In this document: one piece after another, positions 28,001 to 37,000 of the stretch
Position numbering within the stretch: the first letter of the stretch is position 1
Layout: each line of letters begins with the position of its first letter
Origin: UBA6168 sp041752395
GTDB lineage: Bacteria > Bacteroidota > Bacteroidia > Chitinophagales > Saprospiraceae
Direction of reading: 5' to 3'
Assembly: GCA_041752395.1 (NCBI GenBank)
Contig: JBGSWN010000031.1
Location: forward strand, 1 to 64,000
Length of the DNA: 64,000 nucleotides
Program-made: the position numbers and the translations under genes
The notes under the pieces: model-generated
Databases searched by the model: none
What the model was told of the DNA's origin: nothing
What the model saw: only the letters and a program-made list of their open reading frames with translations

Positions 28001-30123
28001 GCTGCGTCAACCGTGGGCGTGAGCGTGGTGGCCCCGCTGGCAATATGGCCATTCACCGTCGTCCAGAGATAGGCAAACTGGCTGCCAGCGCTGGACGAAG
28101 TGCCGTTCAGCACCACTTGGTTGGCTTGGCAGTTGAGGACACTACTTGGCCCTGCGTTGGCAGTGGGCGGCGTGGTGTTTTGTGAAACAATGCCCGTAGC
28201 CGTTTGTGTGCAGCCATTGCTGCCGGTGACGGTGAGCACATAGTTCCCCGTTGCGGCAACGGTCGGATTTTGTTGGTTGGAAGTGAAGCCGTTCGGGCCC
28301 ACCCAACTGTAGGTCACGTTTTGGGTGGTAGAGCTGCCGCTCAAATTAACGCTCGAATTGGCACAGGTGATTGCCCCGCCCTGCGCCGAGGCCTGCGGGG
28401 CCGTGGTATTCTGTGAAACGTTGGCCGTGGCCGTGGACGTACAGCCGTTTGCGGGGTTTGTGACGGTCAATACATAAGCACCCTGAGCGGTGACGCTAGG
28501 GTTTTGCTGGTTGGAAGTAAAGCCATTCGGGCCGGTCCAAGCATAAGTAACGTTTTGAGTACTTGAGTTTCCGCTCAATATTACATTGGAGGATGTACAT
28601 GTAACTGCACCTCCCGTAGCACTGATATTTGGTGGGGCAACACTGGAAGAAACAGTGGTGGTTGAACTGCCAGCGCAGCCATTCGTCGTGTTTGTGATGG
28701 TTAGTGTGTAACTGCCAGCTTGGTTCACGACAGGGGTTAAGGTCGTTGCCCCCGAAACTATGTTGCCATCAGGGGTAGTCCAAAGCACATTGAAGTATTG
28801 GCCGGTGGGGCCAACTGCGTTCAAGGTCGCTTGTGGGTTTGCGCAGCTGATATTGCCTGGAGGGCCAGATGTTACGTTTGGCGGCACTTGGTTCGCCACG
28901 ACAATTGCGTAAGCAAAAGTCTGGCAGTTGTTGGTCGTATTTTCCACTAACAACTGATAAGTCCCAGGCAAACCAATCAGACAATTATTGAGGGTATTTG
29001 CCCCGGAAATAACATAGCCATCGGCCGTGCTCCAAAAATAGCTGTACTGCGGCCCCGTAGAGCTACCATTGCCGTTGAGGTACATCGTTTGGGTAGTGCA
29101 GGTCAGTGGGGCTGGTGCAGTTGCTGCCGCAAATGGGTAGGTGGGCGGAGCGACTACCATGTTCGCTTGAGTGAACGTACAGCCATTTGCATCAGTAATC
29201 GAAACACCGTAAGTACCTGCCAATAGGCCAGTGTTCAAAGGGCTTGTAGCGCCATTGCTCCACTGGATATCATAATTAGGGGTGCCGCCTATCGGCTGAA
29301 TTTCAATCTGTCCGCCCATGCCAGCACAACCTTGGGCTTGAATAGTCGTCCCACTATTGCCGAGGGGGCCGGAAGCTTCGTTGACGGTGATTGGCCCCAA
29401 GGTTTTAGTACCGCCCAGTGAACCTGTGACGGTCAGTGTGTATTGGCCGCCCGACAGGTTCGAGATGCTTTGAGTAGTTGCGCCATTGCTCCATTGAAAA
29501 GTAAATGGTGGAATGCCGCCTGCAATATTGACTGAAATGGCTCCATTATTGTTGCCGAAGCAATTGACATGTGTCACATTGTTCAGCGTCAAATCGGGCG
29601 CCGAGCACCATTGTGCAACTACCCAAAGGTCATTCGCTCCCATCGGCGACAATTCGTAGATTTTTTTGTTAGGGCAAACGGCATATAGCGTTGGGAAGTA
29701 GTTGATATTGTACGAGCTGTTCAAACTTGCATTGTCAATAATTGGATAAGGTGTGCCAGTCACCCAATTACCCCAAGTGCCAGCACCCGTGCATCCCGGC
29801 TGGTCGTAGAGGCAAGCCAAATTGGTTGCATTATCAGCTTCAATCATGAAGACCATGACGTTGTCGGTGCCGGGAGGGCCATGCTGGTCATACAAGGTCT
29901 CCAGTGCGCCTGTTTGGTGATAGTTCCAGCAGGGGCCGCACCAAGTGGCAGCAAAATCCAAGAAGACAATCTTGTTATTGTTGAGGTAGCTGTAAAGGTT
30001 GCGGGGAACATTGTTGATGTCGTTCAAGGTCCAGTCTGGCGCTGTGCTGCCATTTTGGAGCTGCGCAAAAAGCATGTTCCCAGTCAAAATAAAAATGGAG
30101 AAAAAGGATAAAATTCGCTTCAT
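25087..30123 (-). CDS. Giant secreted protein: thioredoxin-like domain, SprB-type repeats, T9SS sorting domain
   Basis: 1678 residues. Signal peptide 1-20; a redoxin/thioredoxin-like domain (about 25-170) with the active-site motif WCGPC at 61-65 (FLDFAATWCGPCWNYH); then roughly a dozen SprB-like and Ig-like repeats recognisable by CFGxxNGxISVxxxGG, YxWSNGxTTxxIxxLxxGxYTxxVTD; two blocks with a shared DNCxI/LDAGSSDNCGI pattern; and a C-terminal T9SS type A sorting domain (LYPNPANRLVTLAFDE ... KRLVIQK). SprB repeats are known from gliding adhesins of Bacteroidota. A thioredoxin fold exported with such repeats implies surface redox or disulfide handling, but that is inferred. The stop codon overlaps the terminator of the convergent gene. 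Confidence 0.87.
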   Translation of the reverse strand: MKRILSFFSIFILTGNMLFAQLQNGSTAPDWTLNDINNVPRNLYSYLNNNKIVFLDFAATWCGPCWNYHQTGALETLYDQHGPPGTDNVMVFMIEADNATNLACLYDQPGCTGAGTWGNWVTGTPYPIIDNASLNSSYNINYFPTLYAVCPNKKIYELSPMGANDLWVVAQWCSAPDLTLNNVTHVNCFGNNNGAISVNIAGGIPPFTFQWSNGATTQSISNLSGGQYTLTVTGSLGGTKTLGPITVNEASGPLGNSGTTIQAQGCAGMGGQIEIQPIGGTPNYDIQWSNGATSPLNTGLLAGTYGVSITDANGCTFTQANMVVAPPTYPFAAATAPAPLTCTTQTMYLNGNGSSTGPQYSYFWSTADGYVISGANTLNNCLIGLPGTYQLLVENTTNNCQTFAYAIVVANQVPPNVTSGPPGNISCANPQATLNAVGPTGQYFNVLWTTPDGNIVSGATTLTPVVNQAGSYTLTITNTTNGCAGSSTTTVSSSVAPPNISATGGAVTCTSSNVILSGNSSTQNVTYAWTGPNGFTSNQQNPSVTAQGAYVLTVTNPANGCTSTATANVSQNTTAPQASAQGGAITCANSSVNLSGSSTTQNVTYSWVGPNGFTSNQQNPTVAATGNYVLTVTGSNGCTQTATGIVSQNTTPPTANAGPSSVLNCQANQVVLNGTSSSAGSQFAYLWTTVNGHIASGATTLTPTVDAAGSYLLTVSNGNNGCSSTASTSVVQRQAVAASIASQTNVNCNGGASGSATAVGSGGNGSFTYAWSNGANVATANNLGAGTYTVVVTDGENCEATKTVTITQPATLVVNASTTAQSAPGVNDGSATANPQGGSGNFTFQWNNGGNSQSISGLAPGNYTVVVTDGNGCQKSQTVTVNSFGCAVSSNLVGQDVTCHGASDGTASITLSNATTPQVFEWANGAQTAEITGLDPGIYTITATDGNGCEVVASVEIAEPNPLNANATATGLTGANANNGTATANPTGGTAPFSFAWSNGGTTATISGLPSANYTVSVTDGNGCTSVQTVPVAPFTCSLGANVSASNITCFGQADGEATVSILGNLTPFTYNWLNASGENMGSSATIEGLSAGTYTANISDAVNCAATVGVTILEPTALEITLNEATSTDCGAANGDATVTASGGTTGGSNYSFAWSNGEAGSTVNGLGTGSYFVSVSDENGCEATLEIEIKINDAEPPVALTQNLVIALGADGLASLDASQIDNGSSDNCMIASMSIGQTNFDCSHLGANEVLLSVVDLAGNLGTATAAVQVVDIMPPAILVQNLTIYLDENGMASITSQQLDAGSSDNCGIAEQSIDIASFTCADLGQNAVVLTVKDASGNQASGTAIVNVQDNIAPTLTCPDNQVLSYCDPVAVFNITASDNCAQNLAAVQMAGLQSGAAFPTGITTQTFQVNDGHGNLNTCSFIIEVPAEMEVDLNIVNIACFGETNGSISANVSGGGLGYSYLWSNGETTQNVENLGPGQVDVSVTDAAGCVVTQSATLTQPSEITAPVVLISPATIGQQNGAIDLNVQGGTAPYSFEWTDASGNVLGTQEDLGNIAAGSYELEITDANGCKHQQLYVVQAVSSVSNRQLERKIQLYPNPANRLVTLAFDEIDAREAEIHLFDMRGKLVVSYPSADVSSGSLELDLNNLPEGVFLVRIMIENQVVVKRLVIQK
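26568..26578. repeat. TTGCTTCGCAA word
   Basis: One of six exact copies of this 11-mer (either strand) in the window: 26568, 27723, 32114, 32204, 34965 and, reverse complement, 45091. Confidence 0.6.
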
Positions 30124-30259
30124 AAATATTGAGTGATTTATAAAAATGAATGTGCAAATGCCAATTATTGCGCATCACAAAGTCGCCTAAAAATAATGTT
30201 TTTGGTATAAAATTGAGGTGCATTTCCAACGAAATGCCGGACAGCTAACCGAAAAGCCA

Positions 30260-32899
30260 TCATTCCTGCACGTAAACCCGCTTCACCCGTTCCGAAATCG
30301 TCGTGAAAATCTCGTAGGGAATCGTGCCGAGGCTGGCTGCAAGCTCCTGCACGGGCAGTTCTTTTCCAAAAATAATGACTGAATCACCCGCCACCGCATC
30401 TGGGATTTCGGTCGCATCGGCCATGGTCATGTCCATGCAGACATTGCCGATGAGCGGCGCACGGCGGCCATTTATCAGCACGCTGAACTGGCCGTTGCCC
30501 GCCCGTCGCAGCAGCCCGTCAGCGTAGCCAAGGCTGAGGGTGGCAATCCGCATGGGGCGGGAGGCGACGCCCAGTCTGCCGTAGCCCACGGTCTCCCCTA
30601 CCGCCACATTTTTTAGCTGTGAAATGGTTGCCTTGAGCGTGTTCACGGTCTGAAGACGGTTTTGCAACAGCCCGCTGCTGTCAATTCCGTAGAGTCCGAT
30701 GCCTAGCCGCACCATTTCCATTTGCTGCGCTGGAAAACGGACGATGCCGCCGGAATTGAGGATGTGCCGCATGGGGCGGTAGCCCAGCCTCCTCACCAAT
30801 TGGTCGTACATTTTTTGAAAACGGGCAAACTGCTGGCGTGTGAAATCATCGTGGGCAGGTGCCTCGCTGGCGGCCAAGTGCGAGAAAATAGTTTTTACGG
30901 TAAAAAAAGGCCCATCGTTGTCTGGTTTTAACAGCTTCAGCAGTTCATCAATGTCTTGCTCCTCGAAGCCGAGGCGGTGCATTCCCGTGTCGAGTTTGAG
31001 GTGAATGGGCTGTTGGATTGCGGATTGCGGATTGCCCCGACGATTCGTCGGGGCGGATTGGGATCCCACTGCCCTCGTAGGCTTTTCCTCCATCTGCAAT
31101 TCAGAATTTGGGGCTTCGCCGTTTTGCTGCGCAAAATGGTTTTTCAAAAAGCCGCTGAAATTACGGAGCAAATCCAAACTGTAAATCTCGGGTTCCAGGC
31201 GCTGTTTCACCAATGCCTCGAAGGTAGCCTCCTCTGGATTCATCACCATGATGGGGAGTTGGATGCCCGCTTTGCGAAGCTCGACCCCCTCATCGGCGTA
31301 AGCCACAGCGAGGTAGTCAACGTTTTGAAATTCCAGCAGTTTTGCTACTTCCGTGCTGCCGCTGCCGTATGCGCCAGCCTTCACCATCACCATCATTTTG
31401 GTGCCGGGCCCAACCTGGCTTTGATAGACCCGCAGGTTGTTGAGCAGGGCACCGAGGTTCACTTCCAGCACCGTTTTGTGAAACTTGATGGCCAACTGGT
31501 TGGCGATGCGCTCGAACTCGAATTGGCGGGCACCTTTCAGCAAAACCACTTCATCCCGAAAAATAACCTGCGAAAAATCGTCCAAAAAAGCTTGGGTATT
31601 GGGGTAAAAACGGGCATCGAAGTCCTTCGGCAGCCCCTTTTTCACCTGTGCCACCTGTTTGCCGATGCCAATCAGTCGGTCAATCCGCTTCTCGACAAGC
31701 AGGCTGGCCACCGTCCCGTAAAGCTGTTCCATGGTTTGGCCACTTTGCAGGATGTCGGAAAGGATGAGGCTGCTGCGCAGTTTTTTGCCCCCAAAAGTTC
31801 GGGGCGGGCTCTGCTGCTCCAAGAAATTGAGGGCAATGCCGAGCGAGGTCAGGTCAGAATTGTAGCTATCGTTGATGATGGTGCAGCCGTTCAGGCCCTC
31901 CTTCAGTTCGAGGCGCATGGCAACGGGTTCCAGTCGGGTCATGCGCTCGGCAATCACTTCGTCGGGAATGCCCAGGTGGAGCAGCAGTGCCCAGCAATGG
32001 ATGGCATTCTCGATGCTGGCGGCGTCGGTGAAAGGGATTGCGATTGCGGATTTTGGATTGCGGATTTCGGATTGGCGCAGTTCGCCTTCGAGTCGTGTGA
32101 TTGTTGCAGTTTGTTGCTTCGCAAGGATTTGCAGATCGGCGGGCAGACCAGTAGCAGACCAAGTGAAAAAATGCTTGTTTTTAGCCTTAAAAGCCAATTC
32201 TATTTGCTTCGCAACGAGTTGGTTATCAACGCAGTAAATCAGCGTTCCACAATTCTTGAACAGCATCAGTTTCTCCTGAATCTTGGTTTCTACATCAGGA
32301 AAGCCCTCTTGGTGTGCTTCGCCGATATTGGTAAAAATGCCGATGGTCGGGGCGAGTATCCGTTCCAGTTTTTCCATCTCACCGGGCTGCGAGATGCCCG
32401 CTTCGAAGATGCCGAGCGAGTTTTCAGGGGTAATTTGGAGGACGGAGAGTGGCACGCCCGTCTGCGAATTGTAGCTTTTGGGGCTGCGCACGATGTGAAA
32501 ATCCTCGTAAAGTAAATGAAAAAGCCACTCCTTGACGATGGTTTTGCCGTTGCTGCCCGTAATGCCGACGACTGGCAAATTGAATTGCCGCCGATGCCAG
32601 GCTGCTAAGGCATGGAAGGCTTCGTGCGTGTTTTTTACAAGGATAAAATTGGCCTGCGGGAACTGACCCGGCTTGGTCGGCGCTTTTGAAACCAAGAAAT
32701 TTCGGATGCCAAATTCGTACAATTCCCGAAGGAACTCGTGCCCATCGTGCCGCCTTCCCTGCATGGCGATGTAGATTGAGCTGGCTGGAAAAATGACTTG
32801 GCGGCTATCGAGCAGCAAGTGTTCGATGACGGCATCGTGCGGCGGTTGGAGGAATTGGCCGCCTGTGATTTCGGTGATTTGTTGGACGGAATAGCGCAT
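30260..32899 (-). CDS. murF-alr: Bifunctional MurF / alanine racemase
   Basis: 879 residues from ATG 32899 (MRYSVQQITEITGG). N-terminal half is MurF (UDP-MurNAc-tripeptide:D-Ala-D-Ala ligase) with the ATP loop GITGSNGKT at 112-120. C-terminal half is alanine racemase with the PLP-lysine motif VMVKAGAYGSG (about residue 510), KLDTGMHRLGF, and a CMDMTM block near the end. It makes D-alanine and adds D-Ala-D-Ala to the peptidoglycan precursor in the cytoplasm. Such fusions are typical of Bacteroidota. Two low-complexity insertions (IRNPKSAI near residue 280; about 45 residues with NPQSAIQQ near 600-640) come from GGATTGC heptamer words (32035-32075, 31015-31060). On the minus strand TACTTTTG (32907-32914) may be a -7 box very close to the start. 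Confidence 0.92.
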   Translation of the reverse strand: MRYSVQQITEITGGQFLQPPHDAVIEHLLLDSRQVIFPASSIYIAMQGRRHDGHEFLRELYEFGIRNFLVSKAPTKPGQFPQANFILVKNTHEAFHALAAWHRRQFNLPVVGITGSNGKTIVKEWLFHLLYEDFHIVRSPKSYNSQTGVPLSVLQITPENSLGIFEAGISQPGEMEKLERILAPTIGIFTNIGEAHQEGFPDVETKIQEKLMLFKNCGTLIYCVDNQLVAKQIELAFKAKNKHFFTWSATGLPADLQILAKQQTATITRLEGELRQSEIRNPKSAIAIPFTDAASIENAIHCWALLLHLGIPDEVIAERMTRLEPVAMRLELKEGLNGCTIINDSYNSDLTSLGIALNFLEQQSPPRTFGGKKLRSSLILSDILQSGQTMEQLYGTVASLLVEKRIDRLIGIGKQVAQVKKGLPKDFDARFYPNTQAFLDDFSQVIFRDEVVLLKGARQFEFERIANQLAIKFHKTVLEVNLGALLNNLRVYQSQVGPGTKMMVMVKAGAYGSGSTEVAKLLEFQNVDYLAVAYADEGVELRKAGIQLPIMVMNPEEATFEALVKQRLEPEIYSLDLLRNFSGFLKNHFAQQNGEAPNSELQMEEKPTRAVGSQSAPTNRRGNPQSAIQQPIHLKLDTGMHRLGFEEQDIDELLKLLKPDNDGPFFTVKTIFSHLAASEAPAHDDFTRQQFARFQKMYDQLVRRLGYRPMRHILNSGGIVRFPAQQMEMVRLGIGLYGIDSSGLLQNRLQTVNTLKATISQLKNVAVGETVGYGRLGVASRPMRIATLSLGYADGLLRRAGNGQFSVLINGRRAPLIGNVCMDMTMADATEIPDAVAGDSVIIFGKELPVQELAASLGTIPYEIFTTISERVKRVYVQE
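31015..31060. repeat. In-frame GGATTGC tract and palindrome inside the alr half
   Basis: Three exact GGATTGC words (31015-31035) lead into the palindrome CCCCGACGATTCGTCGGGG (31035-31053) and a further GGATTG. It encodes part of a loop insertion in the racemase domain. Confidence 0.8.
32035..32075. repeat. In-frame GGATTGC/GGATTTC heptamer tract inside the murF half
   Basis: Six consecutive words of the form GGATTnn (one is 6 bases) encode RQSEIRNPKSAIAIP-type residues in the MurF domain, between otherwise conserved blocks. Confidence 0.78.
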
Positions 32900-32935
32900 A
32901 ATTGAGCAAAAGTAAAGCAAAGTATAGAGTTACAA

Positions 32936-33096
32936 TGGTTCGTGAGGTTTATGGTTTCAAGTTTCACGGCAGCGGCTGCTGAAATTGTTTTTTACTGTTT
33001 TTTTTGGTAAAAACCACCGTTTCAAAAGTTCGATTGGTTTGCATTACAGCAATAAAATCTATGAAACCTTAATCTTGAAACCTTATGAACCATCGA
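32936..33096. repeat. Intergenic inverted repeat of GGTTTCAAGTTTCA words
   Basis: ATGGTTCGTGAGGTTTATGG and following bases (from 32936) pair imperfectly with 33060-33096 (ATGAAACCTTAATCTTGAAA and on to ATGAACCAT). The first 16 bases recur at 52956. Confidence 0.65.
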
Positions 33097-33120
33097 AATA
33101 CTTACCCCAATCAAAATTCT

Positions 33121-33128
33121 TACCTTCG
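33121..33128 (+). promoter_or_regulatory. Possible -7 box (TACCTTCG) of ruvA
   Basis: One mismatch to TAnnTTTG, 29 bases before the ruvA start. Confidence 0.35.
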
Positions 33129-33157
33129 CCGCTCTTTTTCATCAAACATCACAAGTA

Positions 33158-33748
33158 TTGATAACGCATATCAACGGTACGATTACCCACAAAACAGCCA
33201 CTTATATCGTGGTGGAGGCGGGCGGAATCGGCTACCACGTAAATATCAGCCTGAGCACCTACGCCAAAATTGAAAAACTGGAAAAGGTGAAAATCCTGAC
33301 CTTCCTCAACATCAAGGAGGATGCCCACACGCTGTACGGCTTCGCTGAGGACGAGGAGCGGGTGCTGTTCACTCACCTGATTTCGGTATCGGGCATTGGG
33401 CCAACGACGGCGCAGGTGATGCTCTCGCAGATGAGTGCCGAGGAAATCAGGTCGGCCATCATCGGCGAAAACGAGGTGGCGCTGCGAAAGGTGAAGGGCA
33501 TTGGCCCAAAAGCGGCGAAGCAAATCATCCTTGACTTGAAGAGCAAAATGATGAAGTCTGGCGGCGACCTGACAGTGTCGCTGCTTCCTGCGGACAATAC
33601 CATCCGAGAGGAAGCGTTATCTGCCCTGCTGTCCTTGCAGGTGAACAAAATTCAGGCGCAAAAGGCGCTGAACAAGGTACTGGCCGAACAACCGGGTGTG
33701 AAAACCGTAGAAGATTTGGTCAGGTTGGCTTTGAAACAGTTGAATTGA
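33158..33748 (+). CDS. ruvA: Holliday junction branch migration protein RuvA
   Basis: 196 residues. N-terminal OB fold (MITHINGTITHKTATYIVVE, GGIGYHVNIS), then two helix-hairpin-helix motifs (SVSGIGPTTAQVMLS near 70-85 and KVKGIGPKAAKQIILDLK near 108-125), and a C-terminal RuvB-binding domain (REEALSALLSLQVNKIQAQKAL). RuvA binds four-way DNA junctions and, with RuvB, drives branch migration in recombination repair. The start is a TTG codon, chosen because family members begin MIxxLxG at this point and no ATG fits. Followed by a TTGAG-word hairpin, then sprA. Confidence 0.95.
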   Translation: MITHINGTITHKTATYIVVEAGGIGYHVNISLSTYAKIEKLEKVKILTFLNIKEDAHTLYGFAEDEERVLFTHLISVSGIGPTTAQVMLSQMSAEEIRSAIIGENEVALRKVKGIGPKAAKQIILDLKSKMMKSGGDLTVSLLPADNTIREEALSALLSLQVNKIQAQKALNKVLAEQPGVKTVEDLVRLALKQLN

Positions 33749-33753
33749 GTTGT

Positions 33754-33790
33754 TGGGGTATTGAGATATTGGCAATAACTCAATACCCCA
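33754..33790 (+). terminator. Hairpin after ruvA built of TTGAG/TATTGG words
   Basis: TGGGGTATTGAG (33754-33765) pairs exactly with CTCAATACCCCA (33779-33790). No T-run follows, so termination is uncertain; the words match the inverted repeat at 20936-21048. Confidence 0.5.
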
Positions 33791-34063
33791 GTCATCCAAT
33801 AATGTTAAAAACCACTCCTTGCAAAGGCCAGCACAACGAATGGCGTTTTAGCGCAAACAAACGAGACTAAGAAAGGACTTTGGTACTTTTACGGAGATGA
33901 TTTTCAACTAATATTTTATAGCAAGAACCCAACTATTCACCATCCTTTTCGTAAACCTGCATTTGGCCATTATTGGCCTCAATCCAGTCCTTTTTTCAGC
34001 TCGTTACTTTTTTTTAAGCAGATTGTCTTTCAAAAGAAATTCTAGTTATTGCACATGCATCTT
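33791..34063. other. Spacer between ruvA and sprA
   Basis: About 270 bases without an open frame of note. Likely holds the sprA promoter; TACTTTTA near 33882 is a weak -7 candidate. Nothing else recognised. Confidence 0.35.
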
Positions 34064-37000
34064 ATGAAGAAGAGAATTATTCTACCCGGTATTTTGATGG
34101 TTATCGGACTTTTTGCACTCACCACTCCCATGCGTGGCAGCAGCCATTTTCCCGAAAATCCTTATTCCCCTGAATATGTTTTGGCAACCCATGAGAACAG
34201 TCCCGCCAAGCTAAGTTCAATGCTTACTTCGCTACTCACAGTGCCACAAGATACCATCCCGCTCGAACCTCGTAACGGTGATTTTTATACCACGCCCAGT
34301 TCCAATCCTTTCGACCTGAAAGACCCGAAAGAGGTGAAACAGACCGTGGAATTTGACCCAGTCACCAACCAGTACATCATCACCGAGAAAATTGGCGACG
34401 ACTACTTCAGCCCTCCCACCTACATGACATTTGAGGAGTTCATGGACTACCAGACCAAAAAGCAGGAACAGGATTACTTCAAGGAACTGAACGGGTCGGG
34501 GCAGCGTGGGGTGAACGGGAAGTTGGATCCTATCGGAAAAATTGATGTGAAAAACCAGCTCATTGAGCGGCTTTTTGGCGGCACGAAAGTGGACATCCAG
34601 CCCAAGGGCAATATTGACCTGACCTTCGGGGTGGACTATTCCAATACCCAGAATCCAAGTTGGACCAAGCGCCAGCAACGGCGGGGCGGTTTTGATTTTG
34701 ACATGGACATCCAGATGAACGTGGAGGGCTCCATCGGTGAAAAACTCAAACTCAGCACCAATTACAATACAAAGGCAACCTTCGACTTCGACAACACGAT
34801 GAAGCTCGATTACAACACGGATGCTTTTGGGGAAGACGACATCATCAAGAAAATAGAAGCTGGGAACGTGAGCCTTCCGCTCAAAAGCACGCTCATCCAA
34901 GGTAGCCAAAGCCTTTTTGGCTTAAAAACCGAGTTGCAATTTGCGAAGCTAAGGTTGGCGCTTGTTGCTTCGCAACAACGCTCTAGGCAGGACGACGTCA
35001 CACTGAAAGGTGGCAGTCAGTTTCAGGAATATGAAGTATTTGCGGATGCTTACGACGAAAACAGGCACTTCCTACTCACTCATTATAACCGCAACAATTT
35101 TGAAAACTCGCTGTCCGACCTGCCAGCCATCAAGACGCTTTTTAAAATCCAAAAAATTCAGGTTTGGGTCACCGACACGAGGGGCAGCACGGAAAACATC
35201 AGGGACATCGTGGCCATTGCCGACATCGGGGAGACCACTCGTATGACCAATAACTCTGCGGCCATGCAGCCCCCGGCAGTGCCAGTATATCCAGACAACA
35301 AGGGACAGGGCTTGCCTGATAACTACGCCAACCCTATTTATCCGGCATTGTTGGCTAACGCCAGTTCAAAGCAGGTGGAGCGTATCGTGAACGTGCTGAA
35401 AACACCGCCGTTCAACTTCCAGCAAGGCCGTGATTTCGAGAAAGTGACTGCACGCCTGCTATCAACCTCTGAGTACACCTTCCACCCAGAGCTTGGTTTT
35501 ATCTCTATCAACCTTAATATTCAGCCAGATCAAGTAGTGGGCGTCGCCTTCGAATACACCTACAGAGACAAGCTGTACCAAGTGGGGCAAATGGCAGAAG
35601 ACGTGGCGCAAAATACGGGCATTTCAAACAGTCAGGATTCGACTCAAATCCCAAACCAGAACGTGCTTTTTGTGAAGATGCTAAAAAGCACCGTGCAGCC
35701 CGTCAACCTTCCGACCTGGGATTTGATGATGAAAAACGTGTACAATATCGGTGCCTACAACGTTTCACAAGAAGACTTCAAACTGGACATTTTTTATGAC
35801 GACCCAGGGCAGGGCAGCAAGCGGTTTTTACCAAGCAGCAACCTTGCTGGCATTCCGTTATTGCGGGTTTTCAACCTCGACCAACTCAACGTACAGAACG
35901 ACCCACAACCCGATGGCGTGTTCGACTATGTGGAAGGCTTGACGATACAATCCCGCAACGGGCGTGTCATGTTCCCAGTATTGGAGCCATTTGGGAGTGC
36001 GCTCAGGGCTAAAATAGCCGACCCCAGTGAAGCCTTGGAAGAAAAGAAATATGTTTATGACCAGCTTTACCGGCAAACCCTTTTCAACGCTCGGGAATTT
36101 CCTGAGTTGAATCGTTTTACCATAAAAGGCACTTACAAGTCCAGTGTTTCCAGCGAAATTTCATTGGGCGCATTCAATATCCCCCCAGGGTCTGTGATAG
36201 TGACGGCGGGTGGGGCGCCCCTGGTAGAGGGCAGGGATTACGAAGTGGACTATTCGATTGGCAAAGTGCGTATCCTCAACGACGCCATCCTCAATTCTGG
36301 AACCCCCATAAAAGTATCTTTTGAAGACAATACGCTGTTTGGATTCCAGACCAAGTCCATGATTGGTATGCGGGCAGATTACGAAGTAAACAAACACCTG
36401 ACCCTAGGTGCTACTTATCTGCGGTTATTCGAGCGGCCTTTTACCCAAAAGGTGAACATTGGCGACGACCCTATCAACAACCGGATGTTCGGCCTTGATG
36501 TGAACTACAGCAATGAAGTGCCTTGGATCACGAAAATGGTGGACAAGCTACCGTTCATTTCTACCAAAGCCCCTTCCAACGTCACACTTTCCGCCGAAAC
36601 GGCGGCCATCAAACCGGGTCACGCCCGTGCCATCAACGAAAATTCGGAGGCGGACAAGGGCGGCGTCGTTTATATTGATGACTTCGAGGGAAGCGCCCAG
36701 CCCATCAATGTCCAATCGCCATTTAATGGTACAAACGGCTGGGTAATGTCAAGTATCCCGCAAAACGACATGTTTCCGGAATCAGGGCTGAGAGACAATA
36801 TTTTAGCCGGTGTAAATCGGGCCCATTTGAGTTGGTTCAGGATGGAGCCAGGCAGTGACATTCGGGGGGACGGCGACAGTGGCAACCCTTATTCGCAGAA
36901 CATCAGACAGCAGGAAATATTCCCCAACCTCTCCAACCAAAACAGTTTTGGCGACAATTTCACCCAGATACTGGACATAGCGTACGACCCCACCCGGCGT

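Noticed and set aside
30956..32515. 519-codon plus-strand frame opposite murF-alr
   Set aside because: Antisense to a well supported essential enzyme; the His-rich composition is a product of the opposite strand.
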